Assembly: GCF_036370855.1 (NCBI RefSeq)
Contig: NC_088102.1
Location: forward strand, 16,597,001-16,661,000
Length of the DNA stretch: 64,000 nt
Reading direction: 5' to 3'
Source of the DNA: Dromaius novaehollandiae
Lineage: Eukaryota; Chordata; Aves; Casuariiformes; Dromaiidae
Shown: positions 1 through 11,800 of the stretch, one piece after another
Numbering within the stretch: the first letter of the stretch is position 1
Layout: each line of letters opens with the position of its first letter
Position numbers and translations under genes: made by a program
The notes under the pieces: model-generated
What the model saw: the letters and a program-made list of their open reading frames with translations, nothing else
Databases searched by the model: none
What the model was told of the DNA's origin: nothing

Positions 1-3000
1 ACGTCTCCCACGACATGATCTGATGCAGTGTTGTCCCATGCATGAGAGCAGAATATACTGAACCGTAAAAGGAACTGCTTCACTAAAATGAGGGGACATG
101 GTCACTCTACTGATATTAAATTGGACAGTTATAATTTGAAAAAGAATAGACAAACAACCCAGTGCATGAAGGAGCTATGTTTCACATCAATATCCCAAAA
201 GCCTGAGACAGTATCCGAAAATAACTCTTCCAGACCCTTCACGTTTCATCAGAGTAAACAGGATGGGCTGTGTAGAATGCCTGGAAGTGAAATAGAGCTG
301 GGAGGGAGCAGAGTAAGGCAGGGAGAACAGTGCAGGTCCAAAATCACACATCTAATTTTATTATGCTGAAACCAGTCCCTTAGTTTACACGCATGCTATA
401 TTGACTACCCTTTTTAAAATGGTTAGTGGTACTTCTGTGTAGTTTTTCAGGGAAACCATGTGCTGTTCAGAGTACTTGTTATTTGGATAATGTGCAGCAT
501 ACTTGAAGGGTATTTGACTTTTGCTCTACAGTAGAGTGAAAGACAGGAGGGTTAGAGACAAGATTTTAGTTTTAAAGTAACTAGTTTTGTGACCTGCTGT
601 TCCAAGTAAATGATTATGTTCACAGTAAAACCTATGGATGCTTCTATTATTTGGCTAATATCTTACTAATAAATGCAAACCTATAAATGCTTTGCATCCA
701 GTGCATGGGAAGGAAAACAATACAAATACAGCCACTTCTGAAGAGGCATCAGCAAAACAGCAAAACGTGTTGTGGGGAAACCTTGGCCAAAGGCTACACA
801 GTTAGAGCAAGTCCTATATGCCCGTATATAATAGGTAGGATCTTGGCTTTTATAGTCTATATGAAGTACTTGATAACTCTGTTATTGCAGCATCTGAATA
901 TCATATGCCTATTTTATTTTTAGGTGTCGTAAGACTCCTGTGAAATTTGTAAGCCTCATTGTATTGATGGTGAACTGAAAATAACACGCTGCATTGACAC
1001 TGTTGTGTATGGTGCTGCTCACGGCAGCCTCAAAACCAAAGTATACTGGCTGGGTTAGGAGCCACCTCTGGGGTGACCTTGCTGATACCCTTAGAGGCTA
1101 ACCGAGGCGGTACACAGAGCTTACAGCAGCACACAACACACACATCTGTAGTTAGATCCTAGGTTTCCATCCATCCCACCTGCCCTTACAGTGAGGGCTT
1201 GGCCTTCTTTTCTGCCAGTTATTATTTCTTTCAGGCTCCTTGGATTCTTTCTGACACTGCTGATTCCCAGGGCAAATGGGTTTTCTAAGCAGCCTGAATG
1301 CAGTGTGCCTTGAGCAGGTAACATGAATTATTGACACCTGAGAAGTGCAGGTGCCTCTGGAAATCAGAGCACTCAGATGTCCAGTTTAGCAAGGCTATTT
1401 TGGAAATAATTATGGAAACTAAGGGTTTCTCCAACATTAAAAAAAGTCTGTAGCAGAGGCGAGAACTGAAACTGTCTCTCAAAAAACTCCACACCTGTGC
1501 CCTAGTCATCTGAGTATCTTTGACCGTGCTACTGGAAGGAAGCCTCCATTGTAAGCTGGATTTAAGTAGTACAGCTGTTGCTGAAGACCAAAGGGCCATG
1601 TAGGTACTGTTGGGCTCTGAGCTGCTGCTCTGTGGTTCTGGGGAGTTGAGATACTGTTTGCAAAATTGGTAGTTAGGCCACTAACCTGTCCCCTTGGGCT
1701 ACTAAAGTGAATGTACTGTAGAGGCCTAAGAAAAGATACTAAACCTTGGTGCAAAGAAAGTGTGTGTGTCTCTATTGCCTTACTGAGCACCTGTAATGTT
1801 ACTCTTGATCTGCAGTGGCAATTCAGCAAAGAATTGTCCTGAAGTTTAGGAGGTGAAAATTTCAGTTCTAGGATACACAGCTAGAAGTCCCTTTCCTGAA
1901 GCTTGCTTCTAGTAGGTGTTTTCCCATTAGTTTGAATTTACTTCTCTCACTCCTTCATTGTCAAGTTATGAGGAGGGTCCCCAGGACTGGCTGTAGGGAT
2001 TTTGCTACCTTTGGCAAATGACACCCTACATATGTTCACATACACCTGCTATTCAGTTTGTCACGTTAATAATTTTCTGCCGTTGTTAATGGTCTCTTCC
2101 GCTTATAGGGCAAAGGCAGCCTCTGCCATTACAGGTGGTTGCCTGATGGTGCTGGGTTATTATTTAACAGCTGGGAAGTACCTGCCAAACAAAAGAGGGT
2201 ATTCCTTTTCTCTCATAGCCCTGAGAAGAAGAAAGTTTGCCTGGGTATATATTTGATGATGCTACACAAAGCAGTTTTCTCGCAGTCACAGATTTCTGTG
2301 TTTAGCCAGCCCAGTATTGCTTTGCAGCCCTTCACATCCAAATGTCTGAGGACAGAAGGAGACAAAACTCTGGAACATCTCAACTTCATCTCACAAATAA
2401 TTTTGGCTCTTCCAGTACATTTCTATTTTTCTGCAGCAGTGCCTAAAACATAAGGATATTTGTAGAGAGTTTACTCCCATGAACTGTATTTTCACTCATT
2501 GTTTGACTACCACTTGCAACGTCAGAGAGGTTTTATGTTCTTGTTGTGTGCGATTTGCATTGTGAATTACTGGCATCCACACCAGGAAGCTGGTATCCAG
2601 CCAGCAGATAAGAGTTAAGCAAATTTGACAACAGACCTCACTCAGAGGCATAGTGCTTCTTGGGATTCTTGGAGGACTGACTAATGTTTTGTAGAATAGA
2701 CAGCCTGATCTTTAAAATGTTCATACTTTTCGTTTTTGAAGAAAGTCTCAGCTGATTTTCCATTTTTTAAATTTAGTACCAAATCTTGGATTTTTATTGC
2801 AAGTCACCTCTCTTTCTCAAAACTGAGAGTAATGAGGTTCTGAGTTTGCCATCAGAGACTGATTCTGGTCTCTTCATGATTTGTCCCTCAAAAGGCAAAT
2901 CCTCATTACTCTCCATAACTTCTACAGTGTGCACCAGCAGTTTTGCAACATGAAAGGGATTTTTATCAGAATGTGTATAGCTAAAAAAAGCATAGCGGAA

Positions 3001-3665
3001 AAAGATACAGCGATAAGGTCTCACCTCTATTACACTGGCCTGCCTTATTCTTCTCTAGGGAAGCTGGCTTGACTCCTCTTTGCCAGTGACCAAGGGGAGG
3101 TTCTACTGTTTGTCAGGCATCCTTCTGTGCTACAAGGAGAGGTAGAGTTTCAGTCCTACATTTCAGCTGATGACAATATTCTTCCTAATTACTATTATTT
3201 TAGAATCTCTTCTAATCCTTCCAGTTATGCTTATTAGACTCATTTGTCTCTATGCCATCTCATTGCCGTGTATTCTTCAGTTTAATTATATATTGTTTCA
3301 AAACTTTATTTCTGTAAGAATTCATGACATGATATATGGCTCTGCTCTCATCAATACTATTGTTTCTGTTTCATAATATACAAGACAGAATGATTTAGTT
3401 TCTTGAGGGTACTGTTTGGTTTCTGTAAGTGCATTTCTCTCCCACGTAAGACAGAGTCAGACAAAGCTACTTCAAAAGTGATTAAGCTGCAACATTGGAA
3501 ATTCAAAGCTTAGTCATATAAAGCTGTATTATAACTCATGTACTGAAGGAGGCCACACTGAGATTGCAGGGACAGCCTTAGGTCAAACATTTTTGGCCCT
3601 TGAATGCTTGATTTGGCAACCTCAAGATTCTTTGTTTTAATGAAGTTGGTGTCTGATTTCTGCAG

Positions 3666-3682
3666 TTTTTTTTTTTTTTTTT
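3666..3682. repeat. Poly-T run (17 T)
   Basis: An uninterrupted homopolymer of 17 T. It is not attached to a recognisable retroposon, so it is reported as simple sequence. Confidence 0.9.
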
Positions 3683-6428
3683 AAGAGAATAAAATATTCC
3701 CAAGTTTCATCCTGAGGTATTTGTCTCTCCTTCCCTCTTTCACAATCTGCTCTGGCCTCCGTGCCCAGCAGGTCCCAGCTCTTTCCCAGTTCCTTGTCAA
3801 AGCCATTTCCTCCTCCCTTGCACACTGATTCCTACACTGTCTCTTGGTAGAGCCAGGCCCTGCCTCCTCTCCTCCCTCAGCTCTTTCCTTTGATCGCCTG
3901 GTCCTCTCCTGCTCCTCCGCCTACTCCTGCCTGGGGAACTGGCTGAGCAGAGACACTGGTAGCCACTTTCTCCTTTCACTCCAGTCCCTGCTCTTCCTCT
4001 CCTTCATGGCTCCCAGTTCCCTATGTGGTGTTTCTCTCCTCACTGTTAAATCCCAGCCACAGACCCTTTCCCCAGTCTATTTCTTGTCCTGAGGTCCAGC
4101 ACAGCTTCTGTCTCTTGCTCCTTTCAGGCAAAGCAGCGTCCTTTTCCTGCTGCCAGTGTGGCACCAACAAGCTCCTTAGGACCATAAGCAAGCAAGTTCC
4201 CTGACATTTGCTGTCAGCCCAAAGCCACCCACAGGCAGCGAAACAGGTCCCGCTGCTCTGCGACCAGGTTCCTTGTGCAGCCCTGTTCCAGGCAACTGTG
4301 GCAGGTTTGAGCCTCTCTGTGAGGATGGGAGCACCAGGCTGCTGAAAGCTCCAGCAGGTCCGTACTAAGCACAGGCTGTTTTCGCAGGGATGACAAACAG
4401 CTCTCCTCCCATGAAAATGACTCCTGGCAAGTTACAAGCCCATGTGGCTATAGCTCTCTTAATGATCAATGTCTTCTCTTCTAGCTTCAGCTTTAGCTGG
4501 CTTTTTTATTTATTTTATTTTTTTAGGTAGAATGTTGTATGATAACTACCTCTACAGTTCAAGTTTGACAAAGTTGAAGCAGCTTATCAAAAAATTTTGA
4601 ATACAGGTACAGGCTATAATTTCTTGATATGTATTTCAGTGAATTCTAAATGCCATTTTATTACTGTAGTGCTATTAGGGCTGTATTGTAAACTAAGACT
4701 GCATTGTGTTAGGCAAGGTCTGAACAGAGATAGTCCTAGCCCTAGAGAACTTAGGACTGAAACATAAAACATGCTTCACTAGCTCAGTGTAGGTGCGTGA
4801 GGAGAACTAAATCATAAATATATAAGTTAAATTATAACCTGCAAGCTTTCAGTGTGCTGGGATCTTGCCTACAAAAGCTTAATATTGCAGCAGAAAAATA
4901 TTTTATTGTTAAGAACTTCCCAGTGTTCATGGGGAGTGTAAGGAGTAGCATGAGAGAAGGTTAAAGGGTGCTTATTTGGAAAGAACAACGCATGGGCAAT
5001 GGAGTCTTGCAGCAGTACTGGTTGACTAGCAATCAGAGCTGATGTTTCTGTATTGAATGAAAGATGAAAGGTGCAGAGCCCTGAATATGCAAACAAGGAA
5101 CCTTTCTTTATTAACCACATGAGAAAGAGCTAGTGAAGGGATGGATATCATAACTGAAAATCCCCCTGTGCTGAGGCAGGATCAACCAAGCTTACATCAT
5201 TCCTGATAGTGCTTGACTAATGTGGTCTCAGAGGTCTCCACTGCTGAGGTTCTGGATTCTCCCCTAGGCAATCTGTCGTGCCCAGTCTCCCTTGCTACTA
5301 TTTAAGTTCATTTCCTCTTGTCATATACACCTTGAAGGCAGGAATAACATGACACTCTTGGGTTGCATTCAACTTCTAATCGACTTTTCTGCTGAATTGC
5401 TATCAGTGTCTCACTCAGCATCCTGTATCTGTGCAGTAGATTATTTCTGCTTAAATTTAGAATTTTACATTTGTTGTGGACTAAACTGCATTTACTCTCT
5501 CTATTTTTCTATATTAATACAGCCCAACCAACCCCTAATGAGAGAGGCTGATAAATTTTTACTTTTGCTTTACGGATGAAAAACACTTTGCTTTGTTTAC
5601 ATCCCTATTTTACAGTACATTCACTGATTTGTGACACCCTGTTAAGTACTGTTTAAAGCTGTACTTACAGACATTTTTTCTGATGGTTGAGGCATACATG
5701 AAATACAAACAACACTTTCATGAAAGCCTTTGTCACATTCCCACTGAAGTAAACAGGGGGCTTTCTACTGATTTCAGTGGCTACTGGCTTATGCCCTAAG
5801 TGCATCACAGCATTCGAAAAGTGTTTCTCCGTTCAGTTAATATGGACAACAGTTAGTCAGAGAAGACAAGATGCTTTCCGCTTTTAATCTCCTCATGCAT
5901 GGTGGGAAAATGGGACTTCTGTTTGTACAATTTTTTCATGATTTCAGCTTTTGCTCCTTTTCAGAAAATATCTCTGGGAGTTTTTGAGCAATGGTTTCAA
6001 CTAGGGATGTACTGAAAATGAGCAGTGTGCAACATGCTAACTAAAATAGTCTGGAATCAATTTCTTGATCTCAGATGATTCACTGGACTTCACATACTGT
6101 TGTGATTGCTAATGCCCTGACATTTATTTGAAAAAAGCCTGTCAGAGAAGGAGCAAAAATAATACACTTATGAACGATTCTTCCCCCCTAATCCCTTAAC
6201 TCATCCTTCATTTTTAAGCCAGCATAGTAGGAAGATAGACTTCTAACTCTTCAAAAGGTTTCCGTTGTTCAGATTCAAAAATCTGATGGGAATCATTAAA
6301 GATGAACACCAAGCTTACTGGAATGGAAGTTGAATGAGCAAATTTTTGTAATTAAAAAAGATTAATTCCATAATGAGCATAGCAGTAATAAAAATAATTA
6401 CTGAAAATGCAGCACTGTTACATTGATT

Positions 6429-6476
6429 ACAGTACACTGTACAGTGTTACAGTACACAGTTACCTACAGTGTACAA
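6429..6476. repeat. Palindromic / interspersed ACTGTAC repeat cluster
   Basis: Positions 6434-6447 form a perfect 14-bp palindrome (ACACTGTACAGTGT). Its left arm, extended to 6432-6440, is also the exact reverse complement of 6466-6474. The motif CAGTACAC or its complement recurs several times in about 50 bp, so the segment can fold as alternative hairpins. It looks like local duplication and inversion of a short unit; no function is implied. Confidence 0.75.
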
Positions 6477-6952
6477 GACTGAATGGGCTTTATAATAACT
6501 AATTAAATAAACAGTTAAAAAAATGATGTGCTTCTATGCCCCTTTCTGCACTCAGTATCTTTCTGGGTGAACAGACCTGTTTCCTTTGAACTGACACTAT
6601 GAATATATCCCTTTTTAATCTTGTACTGTCTTTATATGCACATACTTTTACAGTTATAGGAACAGATATCTCAGTTATATTAAGTCTATTCTACAACTGT
6701 AGCTGTGATGGAAAAGAAGTCTCCTTCTTCTTCATCTCCTGTCTAGTATATTATTATTATATCCCCATTATCATTACCACTAATAATAACAGAGTTTATA
6801 TTCTGGAAGCAGTAAAGATTTCTAATCACAGAACTATGTGATTAGAAGACGTGGGCTCTTGCCCAAAGGAACTGAAAACCAAAGTGAAAAAGATGGCAGA
6901 GCCAATGAATGTAAAAAAGAACAAATCTATGGTAAAATGAAATGTTATGCAG

Positions 6953-6958
6953 TTTATT
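6953..6958 (-). terminator. Candidate poly(A) signal for BDKRB1
   Basis: AATAAA on the minus strand, about 880 nt past the BDKRB1 stop codon. It is the first canonical hexamer I found downstream. Several weaker ATTAAA hexamers lie closer (minus strand at 7666-7671, 7718-7723, 7728-7733 and 7826-7831), so the true 3' end may be nearer. Assignment is by position only. Confidence 0.3.
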
Positions 6959-7841
6959 AATTTTGATTCATAAGAATATAAATGTGTATAAATGTGGGAT
7001 TTGCCTCAAATGAAAAATTTACCAAAATAATACAGTATCAACGGCCATCACTGGTGTTCTCATGTATAGAAGATGAAGGGAATCCTTGCCTACTTGATGA
7101 GTTGCTGAGTAACATTTTGCTGGACCCCCAAAATAGTCAGATTTTGAGAAGGATATTGGGTTGTTTTGCTTTTTTTACAGCCTGTGCACACTTTGTTTGT
7201 GTTACATTGTCTTATACAATATTCATGCACCAAAAATATTTAAAATGCAGAAACAGTTCTTCAAATATTCCATATGCTACAATAATAACACAAACCATTA
7301 AAAATACTATTAAAAGTAACTGGAGCTGTTCTACAATTGCTCAAATGCAGTGATAGCTGAAGATTAATCTCACATTTGCCCTGAAATACATATACCACAA
7401 TTTTATATATAGCGTTATCAGTGATACAGTAGTTGTCCTCATAGACACGATGCAGCAGAATGCTTAATCGGTTTACAGCTTTCTGTAAATAAACCACACT
7501 TCCGATACCTTTTCAAAGAGGTTTGTTTTTTCAAGTCACTGAAAATTGTTGAGACAGGTTAGATCATTTACTATGACATTCTGGTATCACATGTTATGCA
7601 TTTGGATGGGTAGCATAGAAAAAGAAAAGCAAAACAAAGGACAAATAAGTAGTAAAGTGATATAGTTTAATAAATATAGATTGGTCTGAATGCCTTATCA
7701 GTGCTATTCATATTCATTTTAATGCCATTTAATGTAAGCTGTAGTATCAAAATTAATATGGAACTGAGAATCATTAAGTTGAGCTACTCCTGACTGGGAA
7801 CAAGTTGAAATATGGTGACTTTTCTTTTAATGATACCCAGC

Positions 7842-8858
7842 TCAAAGAAAACCTACAGGGAATAAACTGTGAAAAACTTGCAAAAGCTTTTGCCTGAAAT
7901 ATTTCCCGACAAAGACATAAATCACAGGGTTAATGCAACTGTTGGTGATAGCCAGGGTAGAAGTAAATTGCTGGCCAAAGTTAAGCAATTCTTCCCAGAT
8001 ACAGCCTTTGACCACTTCCATCTGGAACAATATATCAAGGAATGTAAAAAGATGGTAAGGAGTCCAGCACAAAAGAAACATCAGCACCACTATGAAGATC
8101 AGCCTGGTAGCCTTAGTGTTTCTGAGGTCCTTGCAACTCTTTGTTCGGAGTGCTCTTTGTTCTCTAGTGTTTTCTCGTAGGGAGTGAATGATACAAAAAT
8201 TAAGGAAGACGATTGCGGTAGATGGCAGTGCAAATCCCATTATGTTGAATACCAGACGCTCAGCTGTTTTCCATGATGGAGTGGGGAAGTCTAAAGTGCA
8301 TGCTGAGATATTCAACTGGGGAAAGTGTTTCACAGTCCGAAATGCAAAGGTTGGGATGCTGACAAGGATTCCAAAGACCCAGATGAGCAAGCAGATCCCT
8401 TTGGCCAGAGTTTTGTTTCGTATCCCTCTGTTGCTCAAGGTATGAACAAAAGCCAAATAGCGATCCAGGCTCACTGCCACGAGCAAGTAGATGCTGGTGT
8501 ACATGTTTAGGCTGGTGGCTGTGCTGGTGCTACGACAAAGAAAATTGCCAAATGGCCAGTTAAATTCATTCCTGATGTTCTCTGCCCAGAAAGGGAGGCA
8601 CATGAGGAAGATAAGGTCAGCAACAGCTAAGTTAATAAGGTAGATTTCAGCTGTCTTTAGGGAGCCCTTGTATAATGAATAAATGAAGAGAACAAGTACA
8701 TTTCCAAGCACACCAATAACACAGATGGTGTCTATGTACGTGGGTAGTATAGAGTATACGATTTTCCACCAGTCGTCTAACTCTGGGCAAATAATTGAGT
8801 CGCTCTCATTTTCACTCTGGTTTGAGGAGGGAACGTTCAGTAGAGGACTTTCAGCCAT
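7842..8858 (-). CDS. BDKRB1: Bradykinin receptor B1 (kinin B1 receptor), complete coding exon
   Basis: A 338-residue class A GPCR of the plasma membrane that binds kinin peptides and couples mainly to Gq/11 (family knowledge). Visible landmarks: N-glycosylation sequons at N13 and N17; N53 in TM1; LAVAD with D81 in TM2; C108 at the top of TM3 pairing with C187 in ECL2; DRY at 132-134; W160 in TM4; a sequon at N183; P212 in TM5; CWTPYH at 264-269 in TM6; NPVIY at 310-314 in TM7. The LPFWAENIRNEFNWPFG stretch in TM2/ECL1 is typical of kinin receptors. The tail is only about 20 residues, with one Ser (331) and no Cys. The start follows a good splice acceptor by 10 nt, matching the mammalian pattern of one coding exon after untranslated exons. 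The neighbouring BDKRB2 lies 8.4 kb upstream on the same strand. I chose B1 over B2 from its 3' position and the short tail lacking the B2 tail motif. Confidence 0.93.
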   Translation of the reverse strand: MAESPLLNVPSSNQSENESDSIICPELDDWWKIVYSILPTYIDTICVIGVLGNVLVLFIYSLYKGSLKTAEIYLINLAVADLIFLMCLPFWAENIRNEFNWPFGNFLCRSTSTATSLNMYTSIYLLVAVSLDRYLAFVHTLSNRGIRNKTLAKGICLLIWVFGILVSIPTFAFRTVKHFPQLNISACTLDFPTPSWKTAERLVFNIMGFALPSTAIVFLNFCIIHSLRENTREQRALRTKSCKDLRNTKATRLIFIVVLMFLLCWTPYHLFTFLDILFQMEVVKGCIWEELLNFGQQFTSTLAITNSCINPVIYVFVGKYFRQKLLQVFHSLFPVGFL

Positions 8859-8868
8859 TTTCTTTATT

Positions 8869-8884
8869 CTGAAATGAACAGGAG
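8869..8884 (-). promoter_or_regulatory. Splice acceptor of the BDKRB1 coding exon
   Basis: On the minus strand the bases before the start read CTCCTGTTCATTTCAG, a pyrimidine-rich tract ending in AG at 8870-8869. The exon then starts at 8868 and the ATG follows 10 nt later. This implies at least one untranslated 5' exon at higher coordinates, which I could not locate. Confidence 0.7.
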
Positions 8885-11800
8885 ACCTCCTTGAAATAAG
8901 GCATAAAATTCTAAAAACTGTCTCCTATCAGTGCTGTAGCAAACATTTAACGGCTGGAAATTCTTTTTTAGCGCTCACTGTTTTTTATAGGCTAGATATA
9001 TCCATGATTCATGCATGCAAAGGTCAGAATTGTTCCCTATATTGACAAAAATGAAACTTCCTCTACATCCCATGAAATTTCTTCTCTTTGATGACATTTT
9101 TTAAAGTGGCACAGAGGAAGGTAAGTGCCAATTTAATGTAAGTTGATCTGCATTTCTCTCCCAGACTAATGACAGGAACAGATACGGCGGAATTCCAGCT
9201 TCCTGAGAACAGTGGGAGTCATGCTGGTCACACAAAGCGAGCTCTGAGCCCTTTCCTGCCCTTTCTTTTGCTCTTATTTTCTGGGCTGAATATGACTTCG
9301 GCAGGATGATGCCAGTTTTCCTAGGGATAGGAATGCTGCTCATTCTCTGTTTGCATCATTTGTTTGGTTAACTTCACATTTTATTGGTCTCTGTCAGTTC
9401 CTCTCTTCCCAAAATTTGGGTTCAAAATTACTGTTAGATTAAACAGCTCACTGCCCTCAACTGTCAGTTGTTGCAGTAATAAAACACCCTCTTCTGCCTG
9501 TGACTCCTCCTAAAATTCAGTACAAAATTGAGCCTGAAAGGAAGGCCTTTGCAACTCTAAATTCACAGCACTGTACGGAGGAAGCTCCCATTCAAAAACT
9601 TCTCTGAGTGCAGCTGGAGAGAGGCAGCCCCAGACGCCATAGCATTTAGACCTTCATTAGCAATGGCAATACCTTTATTTCTATCTGGTAGCTAAGTGTG
9701 AGCTTGTGCAGTAATGAAAGCATCGGTAAACATTATTCCCCTGTGAAATTCCATTCAGTTACCAGAGAGTTGCCTCCTACTGAGACTTTAGTCTCCTGAT
9801 GCTCTCTTGCACGACCATAGTACCTGGATCTTAGTTTTTATAGGCATCTAGTCTTCAGCCTGTTATGGTAGGGAAGACTACTGATCCTGTGGTGACATTT
9901 AGGATTTCAGTGTTTCATATGCAAGTGGAGTGTGTTGATCATAAAAAAGAATGCACTTAAAAAAACCAGCATGTTGCAATCAGTCAACTTGGATGTTAAC
10001 TTCCTGCTACAGCTATTTAAATCTGCTCTTTCGGCTTCTGTATTTTTACACCATGGAGACAGCTAAAGATAGAGTTTCTGAAGAGAGCATTTAGGGCTGT
10101 TCTTCATCTCTTCAACTTATATGTACCACCTTAGTGATATCTGTGCCTGAGTAGCTTGCAGTCCCTAATGTGCTCATCTTTGTGAGGCCTCTAGGAATTA
10201 GAGAAGTAGTAATATTCCACTTCATGCAATTTGGTACCTAATACACAGAACATTTTTCATCACTGTAGAATTAAGTGAGCAGCAAAGTTTTAGCTGAGTT
10301 TATAAACTCAAACTGGCTGCCTTGTCAGGAACTGGGCTACATCCAAGTTAACACAGCTCTGTGGCTTTTAACAAGTTCCCTGTCAACAGTCTGAGTGTCA
10401 CCTCGTTCGCTGATGGTCTTACGCAATCTAAGAGAACTTTGGAGGATCTAAAACTGCAGAGAGGACAGACAGAAAAAAAGCAAATGACTGATCAGCATCA
10501 GAGAGGCTATTTATGAGAGGGCAGGAATCTAACCCTCGTCATAGCAGGAGGCTGGTTAAGGTGTGATAGTAGTGGAAGAAAATCTCCAACAATATTATAT
10601 GTCAGAAATAATATAGAAGAAAGGTACCAGTGAAGCATTTCTTTCTGTAAACTAATCTTTTTCTTTTACTAAATATGGAGGGAAAAGAAGTGCTTATTAT
10701 CCTTGTCCATTTTCAGATGACTTCTTGGTATCAGTTTGTGCCAGTCATTTTGTGCACATTATGTGGTCTGTGGGCTGGAGCCACAAATTCATTTGTCATA
10801 GGCTAACCTGAAAACTTCGGGAACATTTCCTTTGCAGTGCAATTTAGACTTTAAGCAATGGTAATTCTGACTTCCCATTCAGCTAGTAATTGCAAGGTAC
10901 ATGCAGTTTCTGTAGAGCTTGTGTTATGGGGAAAGCCTTTTCAAAAGTGTATCACTCAGTGTCCTAGCACTACCACAAGCCACAATGCTTTTTTAAACTT
11001 AGTGCTCCAGATGCCTTGTTGACAACGAATGCAATGCATATTCAGTTGTTTAGCTCCTTTCTTCTTCAAAGGCCATTTTCTTCTGTAAGTATTTTTAAGT
11101 ATTTAGTGCTAATGGACAATTAGCTGCTTGAATGCTTTCAGTTGATGTACTTAGCACATTCTAGTCAGCTTTTATGCAAATAATGTTGCTTCTTTTGCCT
11201 ACTTTGAACTCAATTCTGATAAATTTGCATATACAATGAGTCTATTACCATTATTACTATTAATGCATAGTTCCCTGTTAGAGTCATGTGTTTTGGGAAC
11301 ACTAAGTAAATGCGGTGTAAACTTTGGGAACAATCTTAAAAGCAAAAATTACTTTGAAAGAGAAAATTTTGTAATCAGACCAGTATATTCGACTATACAT
11401 AAATTTGATAAATTGAACCATAATATGGTGATATTTAATCATATCAATATTTAATCAATAATATAATACGGTGATATTTTTGCGCATTAAGAAAATTAAT
11501 CCTGAACTTCAAAGTCAGTTGCGCAGTGAAAGAGAAACTCTGCACATAGAAACTGTGAATATGAGAACTGAGAATACAAAAGATTTTTTTATATAAAAAG
11601 TATGTGAAATACTTTTAATAGAAGTAAGATATTAAAAACAGATGGACATACCTATTCTTTGTCCTTCCTGATAGTTTAGGTGAAACTTCAAATTCAGAAA
11701 CAGCTGGTAAATAGCAAGACAGTAGTTAACGATGGAATTCAAAGATGCAGCCTGAGGCACAGCTTTCTGAGTGCTGTCTGAGTGTTTTCTTGGCCATGCA

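Larger units (their letters stand above)
1..6950. other. Intergenic region, no recognisable gene
   Basis: No open reading frame here resembles a protein I know, and no run of exon-like ORFs with matching splice sites was found. The content is ordinary AT-rich avian non-coding sequence, with a pyrimidine-rich, moderately GC-rich patch at about 3720-4340, a poly-T run and a small palindromic cluster (listed separately). In mammals ATG2B lies on this side of BDKRB1 and converges on it, so part of this stretch could be the 3' UTR or a terminal intron of the ATG2B orthologue. I saw no ATG2B coding sequence, so that is inference from synteny only. Confidence 0.5.

Noticed and set aside
2002..2256. 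Plus-strand ORF with a hydrophobic, exon-like middle after TTATAG at about 2108
   Set aside because: The stretch reading AKAASAITGGCLMVLGYYLTAG looked like a membrane segment of a small protein, but I could not match it to any family or find partner exons.
6982..7353. 123-codon plus-strand ORF as a possible last exon of ATG2B, expected here by synteny
   Set aside because: It does not resemble the C-terminus of an ATG2-family protein. AT-rich chance frame.
7869..8877. Several plus-strand ORFs opposite BDKRB1
   Set aside because: Antisense shadows of the receptor reading frame.
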